Origin: Membranipora membranacea
Lineage: Eukaryota > Bryozoa > Gymnolaemata > Cheilostomatida > Membraniporidae
DNA: 60,000 nt
Assembly (NCBI GenBank): GCA_914767715.1
Contig: OU612070.1
Coordinates: forward strand, 13,039,501 to 13,099,500
Reading direction: 5' to 3'
A model generated the notes under the pieces. It saw nothing but the letters and a program-made list of their open reading frames with translations, searched no databases and was not told the origin of the DNA. Each line of letters begins with the position of its first letter. Position 1 is the stretch's first letter. Position numbers and translations under genes: made by a program. Shown here piece after piece: positions 39,725 to 52,500 of the stretch.

Positions 39725-42700
39725 TTAGTTCTCTCTGATCTTCTGTAGGAGCCATGTTCTGAAGAAGCTGACTCTGCTGTAGACAGAGGGATATCCAGCT
39801 GTGTTACATCCAGATCTACCCCAGCTGGTGGCGCCAGCGAGCACCCATCTACTTACTCCATTCTTTACCTTCTCACAGGCCAGAGGGCCACCACTGTCTC
39901 CCTGCAAACATAACAGCAAAGTTTGATCACATCACAATTTTAATCTCTATAGTCATTATTAGAAATTTAAACCAGAAGATTGCCAATATGAGAATCTGTT
40001 GTCTCAAAAAAATATCGCATCCATGTGTATCCAATGTGTTGGCCACCCACCAATCAGAGCCATCACATTAGGTAACCCACCCACCAATCAGAGCCAACAC
40101 ATTGGCTAACCCATGTGGTTTAAGTTGAAACAGTTTTAAATCTGACTAAAGTTTAGTAAAGTACCGTTATATTGAATCATTGCTGTTTATTTGTGATTGT
40201 AAGTAATGCAGCAGTTTGAAATGATTATACTTACGTTACAAGCACCAGTATCTCCGGTTCCTACACAGATGTGTCCATCGTTGACGTAGTTAGCTCCCCA
40301 TGTGTTGGTACATGTGCTCTGGTCCCAGACGGAGACAGGCAGTTCGTTCAGGATACCAGTGTTAGAGTCATTCAGTGTTCGTCCCCATCCTGGTCGGAAA
40401 GAAAATCACATTAAAGAGAATCTGCACTGTCTTTTGAATGAATCATGAAATATAGAGTGAAGGCCTGGTTCATTGGAACTAAATAAAACCAGCCCGGTGT
40501 GAGCTGAAGTGAAATAATACCATATAGAGGTAGATCATCAGACAGGAGTTATAAAAACACCTAATGTTCTCGCCGAATCACAGAAGCTTTTAGAGTAGTC
40601 TTTGTCCTGTCAATAAGAGGAGTATTAGTAAGGGTAAGATTATTCAAGTCATAAATTGAGCATATGGCAATCCTGTTTCATGCTGAAACAGATATTCTCC
40701 TGGTCTGGATGTTTTAATTTGGTCTACACTGACCAGTGATGAAGCAGTTGTCTCCCTTAAAGGTCTCATCAGTATCAGCAAGGCAGATAGGTTGTCTGTA
40801 TCCATCTCTGGTGATTGGGTCACTCAGCTTGAGCAGAGCGATGTCATTGGGGAATCCAGCACCGTTTCCATCATAGGCCTCATGCTACAAATAGATAAAT
40901 AGCTGATAGGAGTAAAGTGCCAGTGGCGAAAGGTTTTATATCAGCAACAGCGTAATATGTGCAAGATATTGTGACTGGTACATAATGTAGCGAATAGGAT
41001 CATAATATTGTCTTTCGTCATATCAAATACGTCTGTGATTTTTTTCTTCTTCTGTATATTTTTTTAGCTCCTAATAGAAACATTCTTTGAAACAGTTTCG
41101 GCTGTCAATAAAATGTATTAGAAAAATAAAAATGAACTTCACACTCTAAAAATATGACATAAAAACATCAGGGTGAACATTAGATATTTTGCTACGATGA
41201 GTTTTATTTGACATACCATGATAATTTTCTCGACAGCATGGTCGACCTCTCTACCGGTGTTGATGGCCTCATTGTGCTCACCAGTCACTACTTTAAGTCC
41301 ACTTGGGGTATCTCTGTGGAGAACGAATAAAGCAAAATAATAATCCTAGGGTGTCCATTGATCAGTTTCAAAGGCATTATTTCTCAGATATCAACAGACT
41401 TTAAAGAAACGACAAGCCAATCAAATTATTTTGAGGTAGAAGTAAATAATCAAGCAACAATTTATTTGGTTAGGTTGAGTTTATAGTTTGGATGACACAA
41501 ATGAACTTCTCCTGCTTACACTCAACACTTTGATGAGACTTTGCTGACAATGACAGCTTTTTTCACCATCGTTTTTATTGTAGCTACTCCACATTGAGAT
41601 ATTTGTGTACGCTTTGTAGTTTTTGGCTGAAGAGACACTTGCTGTCACTAATAGCCATGCATTTGGTGAACAAAAAAAAATCATTCTGATTTACAAAATA
41701 CATTTCAGCTATAGCATGAAGCAACACACATATGGCACTTGGATGTCTACTCACCCATCGACACAATGAGCAGCAGTCACGATCCATCTCTCCTCGATCA
41801 TACTACCTCCACAGAAGTGGAAGTTGGAGCTGGTGGTTCTCAGAGATACCTGCCATGGCCACTCGTGGTGATCTGACTCTGATCCTCCCACAATCCTGGG
41901 AGCTCCTCCCATCAGTGTGGCAGTGGGTGGTCTGATTCCACATTCTACAATAATGGGTGGGGTTTATGTTTTGTAAACAATTTCATTCAGTAGATATTGT
42001 AATGATAACTAGTCTCCCGACAAGACATTAAAAATACTGTGTTCTTTCATGTACTCAATAGACTGGAGTCCAAATGACACATATGAGTATAAGCAGTTCA
42101 ATGTAAGCATAACCAAATTTATTCTTTAAAATTGATAAGTGTAAGCAAGTGACAGCTAAGATAGCACATAATTTCTCCCACAATGCAACATTTATATATC
42201 TATAAGAGATGCTTCCCACATGCATGCAAAATTGACATGGTTTGAGACCCGACACAGAAATTGTTCTAGAACACTTTCTTACCTCCCTGATCAAAAGGTG
42301 GTTCACAGCAGATGCCACTGTCACAGTGAAGGTGCTCCATCAGGTTACCAGCTCCACAAGCTCCGGCGTTAGCAACACATGACAGTCCCTTACTGGCACA
42401 AGTCAATCCTGCCAAAATTAGAATATATCAAGCTATAGGCGATGTGAGTCAACATTAGCCTGGGCAAGGTGTCAGGGGAGGTTGGGTGGCGGAAGGGGGC
42501 CCAGGCTAAGACAACATACTGTTTCAGAATCAGTGCTGAAGAGATGATATGTGTTTGAAACTCTCCCTTTTCTACACCCCTCTCCACCCCACCCTACAAA
42601 CACAACATTTAGGGCACTCAGACTACAATGCTCTTGACTCAAGATTTTATAGAGTGAGTTCATAGTGAGTATCATAGGCCGTTGATTCCGCATGGCCTGA

Positions 42701-44941
42701 AAAGAGAAAGCAATAACCAAAGAAATGTCTGCTTACCTCTGTTCATGGTTCAGGCTTATCCAGTGAATTCTTGTGAATAAAATAAAATACAGTACTTGTG
42801 TGTTCAATGAACTCCCTCCCCCGAGAGGTATGTTAGAGAAGCTATTGGCTCTCATGATCGCATTTCCCAAAACCAAAAGAAACTTATCCATTTATCAGAA
42901 ATCTTATTAGGTGAGCTCTCACTTGACCAAGAGAGGAGGAATCCCTTCTGCTGAACACTGCTATCAGACTTGAACACAATTCTTACAGAGCTTGAGGAAG
43001 CCTCTACTTTCTGTGATCCACTACCACAGACTGTGGCGATCAAGGAGGATCCCTCATAGAACTATAAAACAAAATATTTCCAATTACTATAATCACCTCA
43101 AAGATTTTTTGTTAGATGCTCCCCCTCCACAGGGACCAAACATTAATTACCAGTTTGTCATAGTTGTCCTCTCCCAGGTGGACTTTAGATGGATGTTTGA
43201 TTTTTGTATAAGGAGATGCGTTACAGACTATCAGTGGAAGGAAGCAACTGGAATGCAGGCAATTGGTAAAGCTTGGTGTAACAAAAAATCTGTTATTCAG
43301 CAATCATCAGACGACAGGAGACCATGCACATGCTCAACCATGTGCAAAACGTATGTCTCTAACCTTCACTGAATCGTATGAACATCCACTGCCAGATTCC
43401 ACATTGAGGTCATCAAAGTTGAATACGATGGCGCCGCTGGGAATGGAGATGGTCCATGTGCATTCAGCACTGGCAGGGTACTCAGATGGGTAGTTAGGTG
43501 AGGAGATTGAGCCTGTTTCTGCGGAGATAGTTCCACCACATCCACTGCTTGGTGGATCTGTTGGAGCGGGGCCGGAGGAACCATCATCGACTGCAATAAA
43601 CAGAGCACAATGCAATAAGATCAAGGATTACCAAAGATATTGTGACTGGTTTACGAAGCCTATCCAAGTCATAACTTCAATTTGCGCAATGATTTCTTGG
43701 AGCTATCCATCGGTTGTATCTATCAAAATATTTATTAGAGGCTACCCAAAGACCAATGCATTTTATAGTCAGGCAGTTGCTTGTGGTAAAGTTGTGTCAG
43801 ATTTGCATCTTTAAACATTTTAATGCTCTACTTGGCATGATTTATTGATGGGGGAAAGAGTGCCTCTCATAATGGAAGGCGACTCTCATTCTCTGCATTA
43901 TGATGTCACAGTGAATAGGATTCCTGTTCTATCTCAACAAATGACCAAACAAGAATAGTTGTAATACGCACCGGACCAAGCAGCAGAGAAACCTCCTGCT
44001 GTCACAGAGGAGTCAGTCCTCATTTGTACGACTACAGTTCTGCCTGATGCTGTCAGAGCTGAGGGAAGGTTAGGTCCGCAGAAAGTACCCAGAACGGTAC
44101 CGGAAGAGCTTCCATCACGAAGCTGTAATATCAAAATATTACAGCTTGTGTTTTGCAATAGTTCAAGTGCATAAAAACTTGTCTATACATCTGTATCTAT
44201 AAATCACACATATTAATTCTGGTGGAGGATGAAAAAAAATATTGAACATGGAAAAATATTCCTTCACTGGTGGCAGTGGAACACAAAAATGTACAAGAAT
44301 TTCAGTTCTGTCGGGCAACCTTGTTCATGACAATTAGTGCTGATAACAATCAATTGTTGTCATCGTTAATTAAACAACATTCCAGTTCTACACATCTGTT
44401 CATAATATCATTCTATACTCACGGTCACAGAGTCGTAGGTGCATGAGGTCTGGCTTTCGATATCAAAGTCACTAAAGCTGATTCTGACTCGACCAGTAGG
44501 CACACTGATGGTCCACTCACAGTCCAGACCACTGTCGTAGTTATTAGGATAATTAGGAGAGGTGAAGGTTCCCTGGTTACCTTCCAGCACATCTCCGCAG
44601 CCTGCGAGTAATAATAGAAGTTTAGTTGGATGGATGTTTTGAGTAAGTTATCTATTTATCTATTTTTTGAGGTTTTCCAAAAGTTTATAACTAAGTAAAT
44701 TAAAGATAACTTGATAGCATAAAAAAAAAAAATTTGTTGATAGCATGAAGAAATCTTATTCAATCACAAATATAAAAAAAGAATATGTTGCAAAAGGGTA
44801 TCGATTCATGAGAATAAACAGTGTTTAAAAAAAATCAACGAAATGGCTATACAAACGCCAGGCTCTGCAAAGATTTTTCTGATTATAAGCAACCTTACCA
44901 AAGGCAGCAGCCACAAGGCAAGACAATACGAGCCACTTCAT
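39725..44941 (-). CDS. Secreted CUB-CUB-Cys-rich trypsin-fold serine protease
   Basis: Eleven phase-consistent exons give 544 aa: 44941-44899, 44601-44423, 44122-43972, 43590-43364, 43061-42923, 42408-42283, 41944-41755, 41313-41217, 40884-40734, 40389-40235 and 39901-39725. Residues 1-14 are a signal peptide ([14 protein letters not shown]). Two CUB domains follow (about 16-124 and 140-247), each split by an intron at the same place (after YDSVT/YDSVK). Residues 247-288 form a six-cysteine clip-like segment ending GICC. Activation is expected at APR-IVGG (305/306). The catalytic triad is His348 (TAAHC), Asp398 (NDIALL) and Ser489 (GDSGGP). The primary specificity position (chymotrypsin 189) is Gly483, not Asp, so trypsin-like cleavage is not expected. 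It is a secreted zymogen; digestion or immunity are both possible. Confidence 0.92.
40044..40110. repeat. 33-bp tandem direct repeat with CCAAT words, protease intron
   Basis: Two adjacent copies of a unit containing CCCACCAATCAGAGCCA and then a CACATT word, differing at a few bases, in the last intron of the protease gene. Confidence 0.75.
42455..42509. repeat. Small inverted-repeat element, copy 2
   Basis: TTAGCCTGGGC and GCCCAGGCTAA form exact 11-base inverted ends around a G-rich centre of about 33 bases. It is related in ends and composition to 35216-35298. Confidence 0.6.
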
Positions 44942-44966
44942 GTTGTCTCTGGGTATTTCACAGCAC

Positions 44967-45051
44967 AACTGACATCTGCTTGCATGCGCTGTCCTTTATA
45001 TATGACAGGTGCCCTTCTTTAGATATTGCAGGTGCCCTCCCTTAGATATGG
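44967..45051 (-). promoter_or_regulatory. Protease promoter: TATA, initiator and two upstream direct repeats
   Basis: On the minus strand TATATAAA (45002-44995) is followed about 30 bases on by a TCAGTT initiator (44972-44967), giving a leader of about 25 bases before the ATG at 44941. Immediately upstream, two copies of a 21-base element containing an E-box CACCTG and an ATATCTAA word are spaced exactly 23 bases apart (plus-strand starts 45006 and 45029), so they lie on nearly the same DNA face. Confidence 0.65.
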
Positions 45052-45761
45052 CAGAACATGCACACTGAGAGTGCTTTATTCCCAGTACCAAGAACCACTT
45101 TAGAGATAGTTGAGCTTTGTAAAGCTGTTAGCATATAGGGCACATAATATTATGACTTGTATCTTCCTACTTGAAAATAATTTTGGGCAATAAACTTCAA
45201 TTGGGTCCGGTTATATATTTTGAAGAGGATTAGCAGGTGGCTGGTTCACATATCCATTGATATGATACTCATTGAGCCTGTAGGAATCTTCAAGAAGTAA
45301 ATGCCGACGGAGCGGTGAGACCAAATCGTCAGCTGATGCAAGATCTAGAACATGTTACCTTTTTATGATATTGACAGGTATATACATGAGGTCAAATGCT
45401 TGAGCTCATCACCTAATTTCAACCAGCTTTTGACATATTTTTCTCTGCATGCATTGAGACGATGTCAAGTGTGAGGACTTTTTGTCCCAGGTGTCCTTGT
45501 CCTGAATAAAACTCGGCTTTATCTCCTGTTCAAGTAGCTCTCTACAAAATCATCTGTTATGTTCCCATTATTATCTGGTTCATCAAATGCAGCCATCGAT
45601 ATTAAGTCGATCAAGCAAGGTCTTGACCTGGGAGGAAAGCTGAGAGATATACAGTGGAATAATTGTTCAGAATACAGGCTATTGACACTTGAAACATCCA
45701 AGGTCCACATAATGATGATGCACCTATGAGACAGCACCTGTCAGGGTACCTGTACGGCAAC

Positions 45762-45984
45762 ATTTCTCGGCCTATTGGCTAAGATCAAAGTGTCACTGTC
45801 AATGGCCGATTAATGCCAGTTCAGTTTTGGCAGCATATCCATGATTAGGAGGTCTTCCGTGGCCTCACCTCTAGGACATTCTGGTTTTCTAGGATGTAGC
45901 CTATCACATTCTCAGTATGAGGATTTAGGGCACCTTGCGTCCCTCTTTAGGGGCACCCCAATCTTCTGTTTCTTACTAAACAGC
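45762..45984 (+). mobile_element. U2 snRNA-headed SINE, copy A
   Basis: It begins with TTTCTCGGCCTATTGGCTAA then GATCAAAGTGTC, matching U2 snRNA positions of about 5-30 with few differences. The body of about 190 bases is shared with copies at 35680 and 49461, including TGGCCTC, AGGGCACC and CCTCTTTAGGGGCA, and it ends TTACTAAACAGC. No clear target duplication was found. It is the longest copy (about 223 bases) and sits intergenically. Confidence 0.85.
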
Positions 45985-46077
45985 AAGATCCATGACCTGG
46001 ATGCATTCATTAGCATGGTTTAGGATTTTTGAATCAGAGGAGTGCTAGTGATACTGACATTTGATATATCTTAATCT

Positions 46078-46135
46078 GTGTATATATATATATAATATAC
46101 AATATCTATTATATCTATAATATATATAATTTATA
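46078..46135. repeat. TA-rich microsatellite
   Basis: TA dinucleotide runs interrupted by TATAATATACAATATC words. Confidence 0.8.
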
Positions 46136-46547
46136 AATTGTTTGTCACTGCCAGTAAAAAAACATAAAACTTGGTTGAACATTAGTAATACTTAGTGATG
46201 ATCAAAAATGAGCTTCTGGAAACTCCGGCACAAAAATAATGAGTTTCAAATATATATAAAACATCATAAACTTTAAAGAGCAATAATACTTGTTTGCAAG
46301 TCTAAGCTGAAAATTTGTTCATTTACTAGAATCGTTCAGCTATGTTACTATTCCATAGTTTTAGTTTTGGTTTCTATACTTTCCAATGACAAGGTTGGAG
46401 AACATCTCTGTTGTAGCTTTATCTTGTTGATATTTAGTTGAAACCAAAACCTACAGTCGAGTTATGAGCTCATAACTTAAGATCTATGAGCTTGGATATG
46501 TAATTTACTTTATTACACTGGATATGTGCTGAATACTTTCAAACCCA

Positions 46548-49500
46548 TCAAACTGTGGTTTGGGTTGAATTCTTATTTATAATGCGTCTGTTACTGCCCT
46601 TGAAGCTGGATAGCGGGTTTCTGTCCCAGTTATTATAGTGAGGGCTCGTTGTAGGACCCCCAACCTCATCGTCGTACGTGTAGGGATGGTTACTCGAATT
46701 GTTATTTAGATGTAGGGGGAATGGAGGGGTGGATCCATTCTGGTTGTAGTATATGGGGTTAGCTAAGCCGTCTCGGGATCCCTCACCATCAGCCAACGCC
46801 ACCTTCAATCTGTTCAGAAAAGTGGTTAAAATTTTGGTATCCATCAAACTGGCATCAGCACTCTATGAATATAAGGGTTTAAATATCAGAGTGCACAGAC
46901 TCCAAGTTTGGTGGAGTTAGTCGAATATTACAACAGAGTTCAAGGGAACTCCACCTGATTTTGTAGTCTGTGAGACTCATGGTAGTATGCCACTTCATAC
47001 CTATTAGCAGTGATTGCGACAGAATAGTAATATATCGATAACACATCCACATTTGTTTCAAAGATAATTTTGAGGTGGAGCTAGGAAATGGGGGCACCCA
47101 ATAAAATTACAAGGTGATAACATGATTACAACAGAGATTATATCCATAGTCTCTGATTACAACTGAGAGAGATAGAGAGATGATAGATGTATAATGACCT
47201 CTTTAGTTTGATTAAGAACACAGTCATAGTTATGAGTACAGCTAGCAGTATAGCTATGAGTGATCCGATCCAGAAATACCACGGTATCTCTTTACATGCT
47301 TCTAACAGCCCTGCAAGTGAAATCAAAAATAACATACATAACAACAGTGTATCTATATGTGATGAAAGCATATCCCACAATGCACTGTCAGAGATTTACA
47401 GAATTGACCTGAGTTGTTAGAGTTAGTTTGATAGTTCTGAATCCTAGAACGGTCAGCCAATTTTAGAGATTTGTTTTTATTGTGAGCGATTCTCAAATGT
47501 GTGGTGACATTTCAAATCATCATGCAATGATTCAATAACAATTTGATGGCAATAAAATTGATAGAGGATACATAAAACGCATTCTACTTATGGCAGTTTT
47601 ATGGTAGGCTGTTACCACTCAAATCATTACACCATATTGGTAAAATGAGGATAAATATGTTGTTGAACATATAGTAAGATGTCACTATCAGTGAGGTGCT
47701 AGTGGTTACCGTTGGCCGATCTGTCTTTTCCAACAGTTGTTGTTTCCTCAGGTACAGCTGCACTATATTTTATAACTATCCCTTTAACATTGCTGCCTCT
47801 ATGAACTGTAAATGACCAAAAAATATGGAAACATATAACGTGAGGTTACTATTCCGATGAAATGTTACAGTACTAGGAAAACCATATCGATGCTGTTTAT
47901 TATGGCCTCAATTGCAGAAGCAAATGGCAATGGCAATTTAGAGCACTGACCTGTTGTTTGGGAGTTTGCATTAGCTTTTAGATCGACTGTGGTATCTTCT
48001 ATTCTTGGGAGGGACAGCTCCTTACTGCTTTCTGGGTCTAAAAACACATAGACACCATAGTTTAGTGGCAGAACATTAACATACCAATCATCACAACCTC
48101 TTACATAGATATCATGTGTGTGCATTTGTATTAGTAATGTACAAAAAAATACTAAAACTGTAAATGAAAATGTAAAAAGGAGAAATTATCAGTATTTGTC
48201 CCCTCTCCTGTCATGGGGACATAACTCATATTACTGACAAATCATTACCACTCAATCCGACTGATCTATAGTTCTCAATTTTAAATGCTGACAATAATTG
48301 ATTGAAAAACCTGGCAAAGCACTTCAAAGCAGTTGTAGATAATCCCCACAAGCTTACCTTCAGAGCTTCAACTATTGCCACAGTATGACAAGGTGGAAAA
48401 ATAAAACAATGCAAATTTCATAATTACAGAAACCCCGCAAAAGGTTTTGGAGTCTACACTTTCCTCATATTGCATTGAATTTTAATCCGGAGAAAATTTC
48501 ATGAATAATCCTACCTATAAGCTCAGTATCTTTGGTAGTTAGTTCTATTTCATCAGTGACAGCAGCGTCCTCCTCCTCCTCTACCTCCACAGAGAACTCA
48601 GTGATCTCTATAATATCAGGTTCTGTTGTAGGTGAAAGTTCTTCTCTAGGAGGAGATGTACTCCTTGCACCTGTTGTAGCATCAATTTTGAGCGGAGTAC
48701 CCGATGTAGGGATTGTATTTGTTGATACGGCTGATATATGAAGATAGAATCCTTTAGATGACTTTGTGCTGTCTGATCTGAAGTTCAGGCTGAGTCGATT
48801 AGTCACATTAAATGAGGAGGGGATCAATGAACCATTGCCACAATATCTGTAAAAGAGAGGTGGAAAAGGAATAATACAGGTCAAGTGTGACACGTTTTCC
48901 TCCTTCTGCTACGACTGAAGCCTCGGCTGATCAGAAGGCAAGGAGCAATGGTCATCAGTGTTCTATGTATTTTAGTTGTATCTAGGTACACCCAAACTAT
49001 CTAGGACTAACCTACGTTGTAGGTTGTGACTAAGAACAGAGCTAAACTTTGTATCAGCCAAACTTTGTTTGAAGGGTTTTCGTTGTCAGAATAGAAGGAG
49101 ACACATAATATATCTCACAAAATGAACGTGTCATTTCGAATGATTATTTATTTGATATGCTGGGAAGACGGCTCATGAGCACAGTAAGGTCATAAAGTCA
49201 TATGTCACTCGATAAGGTATACTTACTTTCTGCCATTGATAGAGAGATAATCGTATCTACAGGAATTATCTTGCTCCACATCGAAGGATATGACTTTTAT
49301 CTGGAGTTGTCTCTCACCGCTTACGTTTATATTAGCCTGAACATCATAATGAGAGACAAAGGAAAACCTAGGTTTAAACCAGCGGTCAGATTCAGTAGAA
49401 CTGCTCATTCCTTAAGGAAGAGCAAGGTATAGATCTGTGATAATTGAGTTTCTAAGATTTGCTGTTCAGTAAGAAATAGAAGATGGGCTGCCCCTAAAGA

Positions 49501-52500
49501 GGAACCACGGTGCCCTTAATCTTCATACTGACAATGTAAAAACAAGAATGCATCCTAGATGTGGGAGGCCATGGTAAACCTCCTGAACTTGGTGTGCAGC
49601 AAGCTGCCACAAAACAAAGACTCGCGCTAATCAGTGACACTTTGTTCTTAACCAATAGGCCGAAAAGCGATCTATGATTTCTTGTTTCATAGGTTGCAAG
49701 TGGAACTTGAGTTGCACGTCACTATCGTACTGACTAGCAAGCTAATTAGTGATACTGTCGCAAGTATCACAGCCCTGGCATATCACAAAACAAATGGGTG
49801 GATTTTCAACCTAGGAATGTAAAAAAGACATACACTTATGAGATAAAACATATTACCTGGCAAGTGTGGTTGCTTGTGTAGTTAGAAGGAAATCCAGGAG
49901 ATTTGATGAGAAGAGGCAACTCCACTTGGGAAGAGAGATTGAAAGAGCAAATATCCACAGAATTCTTATAACCTGTCAGGATATTATAGTAAACAAGTCA
50001 GGATAGCAGCTTATCTTGACATCAGATCAAATTGAATTGTGGTAAAGTATTGGGAATAAATTTTAATAATCCTCAAAAAGTAATACAATACTATAAAATT
50101 AACTTCTGACTGGAGCCCATATGCCCTGACTAATCTGCACTACAGACTTAAGAACAAACGAAGAATAAACATTCAGCCACTGGTGTTCTTCTGTTTCGAA
50201 AAGAGTCGGGATGTACGAGCAGTAACTTTATGGCAGTAAGAGCGTAAGAGGAATATTAGTGTACCTGAATAGCTTAGAGCAAAGCCGTTCTGCCTGTTGA
50301 TAGCCATGTCCTGGGTGATAAGATTGAGTTGGAGCGGGAGATTGTTCGTCAAGTAGAGCGTCTCTATCTGTCTCCTCGGTAGCTTACAGACAGCCTGTCC
50401 GTTGATGACCACATAGTCACCACAGTAACAAGGGTTACCCTGGGGTGCTGGTGTCCTACATATAGCCTTCCTCATGATCAAGTACTTTGTGGTCACAATC
50501 ACAGCCTCAAACCTTCAATCAAAGAGTCATATCTCGAAATCGGAAAGGAGTCGATTTGCAAATTAGTTATTGAAACCCAAACCAAGGCGTTTCAGCGAGG
50601 CTAAGCGTTTTTGGGGATTGTCTCCACTTTTCCTCAATGAGACTTCCTTGGAAATAGGCACGTTGTCCTTGTGGATCAGTGCTGTTCTTCTTTGAACCAT
50701 GATTTAACTTTCAATGCCAAATGTTGTATTTTCATACCTCAAGCAAATTGAATACAAATAAAGTGATTTATGTTAGAAGATATAGATATTGAGATCCTCC
50801 ATACCCTGTAATTGCAATAGAACAGTTCAGTCGGGATGATGGGAAGCCAACACCATAACCTGGACTGATGATATTCATATGCGGCAGTGTGAGATCATTT
50901 CCTGTTATCGAGCAAATATCCTGTTCATCGGTGACTGACAGAGCTGAAAAAGAACAACACAATAAAGTTTGGTAGAGCTTCCAGCCTCAAATGAGTCATG
51001 CACCAACAAGGATCACTACAAAATAAATAAAAATCCTTACCAAAATATGGACAATGACTATCATACAAGTCATAATGGCTGCTCATCAAATACAAAAAAC
51101 TGATAAAAAGTGTATTTTGATGAGCAATTGATTCAACTTTTGATCATGACTCCTTGTTGCGGTACCCTCCCAACACCTAATTAATAAATCGTTGTGCCAA
51201 TGTCCTACATTACTTGTGTGCCAAGTAACATCTGATATATATGTATGGGACTTGCCAGGAATTCATGATAGTTTCTCCCAGGCTCATTTCACCAGGTACA
51301 TATTATTATGAATAACTGCAACTGAGTAGCAAAAGACATACCTGTAATTTTCCATGTGAATGTGCAGTTAGCAGCAGGGTAATATAGAATCCGAATATTA
51401 CGTCCATCTTTGGAAACATCAAAGTTTGTGTTTAGACATTCAACTCCTTTGCAGATGAGTTTTCCATCCCCACCGACTCTCTTCAACTTCACTGCATCAG
51501 TCATGACGCAGTTAGGCTGGTTGTACACTGGTGGTAAAGCTTTGATAATGATAGAGTCTACCTCGGACACACCCAGGCTAAGTCCACATCTTTCTTCAGC
51601 TAGTTGTGATGACCTTACTACGGCAGGGTACGTAGTCACAGTCTCTTGGGTTACACATGGGTCCTCGTAGACTGAGAACCTGATATTGAACTGAGGAGCA
51701 GCAACTGAGCTTGGTGTGTATGAGATATTAATACCAGAGGTCAGAGTATTCAATGTGAGAGTTCTCTCAGCACCTCCAACACAATACCTGGAAAACAATA
51801 ATTAATAGTTTAAAAAGTTTATAAATAAACTTATAGATTAATAAGTTTAAAAATCCATCTAGGCTCTAGATGAATGTTTAATCATGTCAATAATAATCTA
51901 AATATTTATAATCAAAGAGCGATGTAACATAATTCTTAAAATTACTGAGTATAATATTTGAGCGAAATTAGTTAAATTAATGGAGTGAACACAGGCATAA
52001 CTTCATTTTATTTCTTTCCTGCACAAATATTTCATTGTAACTGATGTTGAAATCCTTGTTGATTGATTGATCATGCCATTCAACATTCAGCACTAACAAT
52101 AACCTTTATTACATAATGGCTGCCAAAGTGTTGAGGTTTGAGCGGCACTTGAGAGCTCCCAAAGCAGAAGGGGAAAATTAACATTCTCTGTTGGTCACGG
52201 AAAGTTCTTGAAATTTATAGATCTGATCAAACATGAAGATGATGAGACAGAGTATGCCACTTACCTGGCATACTCGCTGATGACGGAAAAGAGACAGTCA
52301 TTGCTCTGTCCCCCTGTCAGTACATCATCTGATACTATATCGACTTGTAGCTTACTCCTACCGGTCACAGCTAAGGATTGTGGGATAGATAGCTGACATG
52401 GGTTAGCCTGGTCTACAGATAATGATGTTTCTGACAGGTTTAACAGACCTGATGGCGTATATGCTATCAAACTTGATCCACCGCTGCAGGTGTAGACTGT

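Larger units (their letters stand above)
45052..46500. other. Spacer between the two minus-strand CUB genes
   Basis: Upstream flank of the protease gene and downstream flank of the CUB membrane-protein gene. It contains a U2-headed SINE (45762-45984) and a TA-rich microsatellite (46078-46135). No secure exon was seen. Confidence 0.5.

Noticed and set aside
42721-42770. Extra protease exon between CUB2 and the Cys-rich segment (ends AACAGAG with GTAAGC donor)
   Set aside because: The phase-1 continuation from exon 5 hits a stop in it, whereas splicing exon 5 directly to 42408 keeps phase.
45762-45800. Genuine U2 snRNA gene or simple U2 pseudogene
   Set aside because: Only about the first 30 bases match U2. 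The branch-point-pairing region is absent and the same unrelated body follows the head in three copies.
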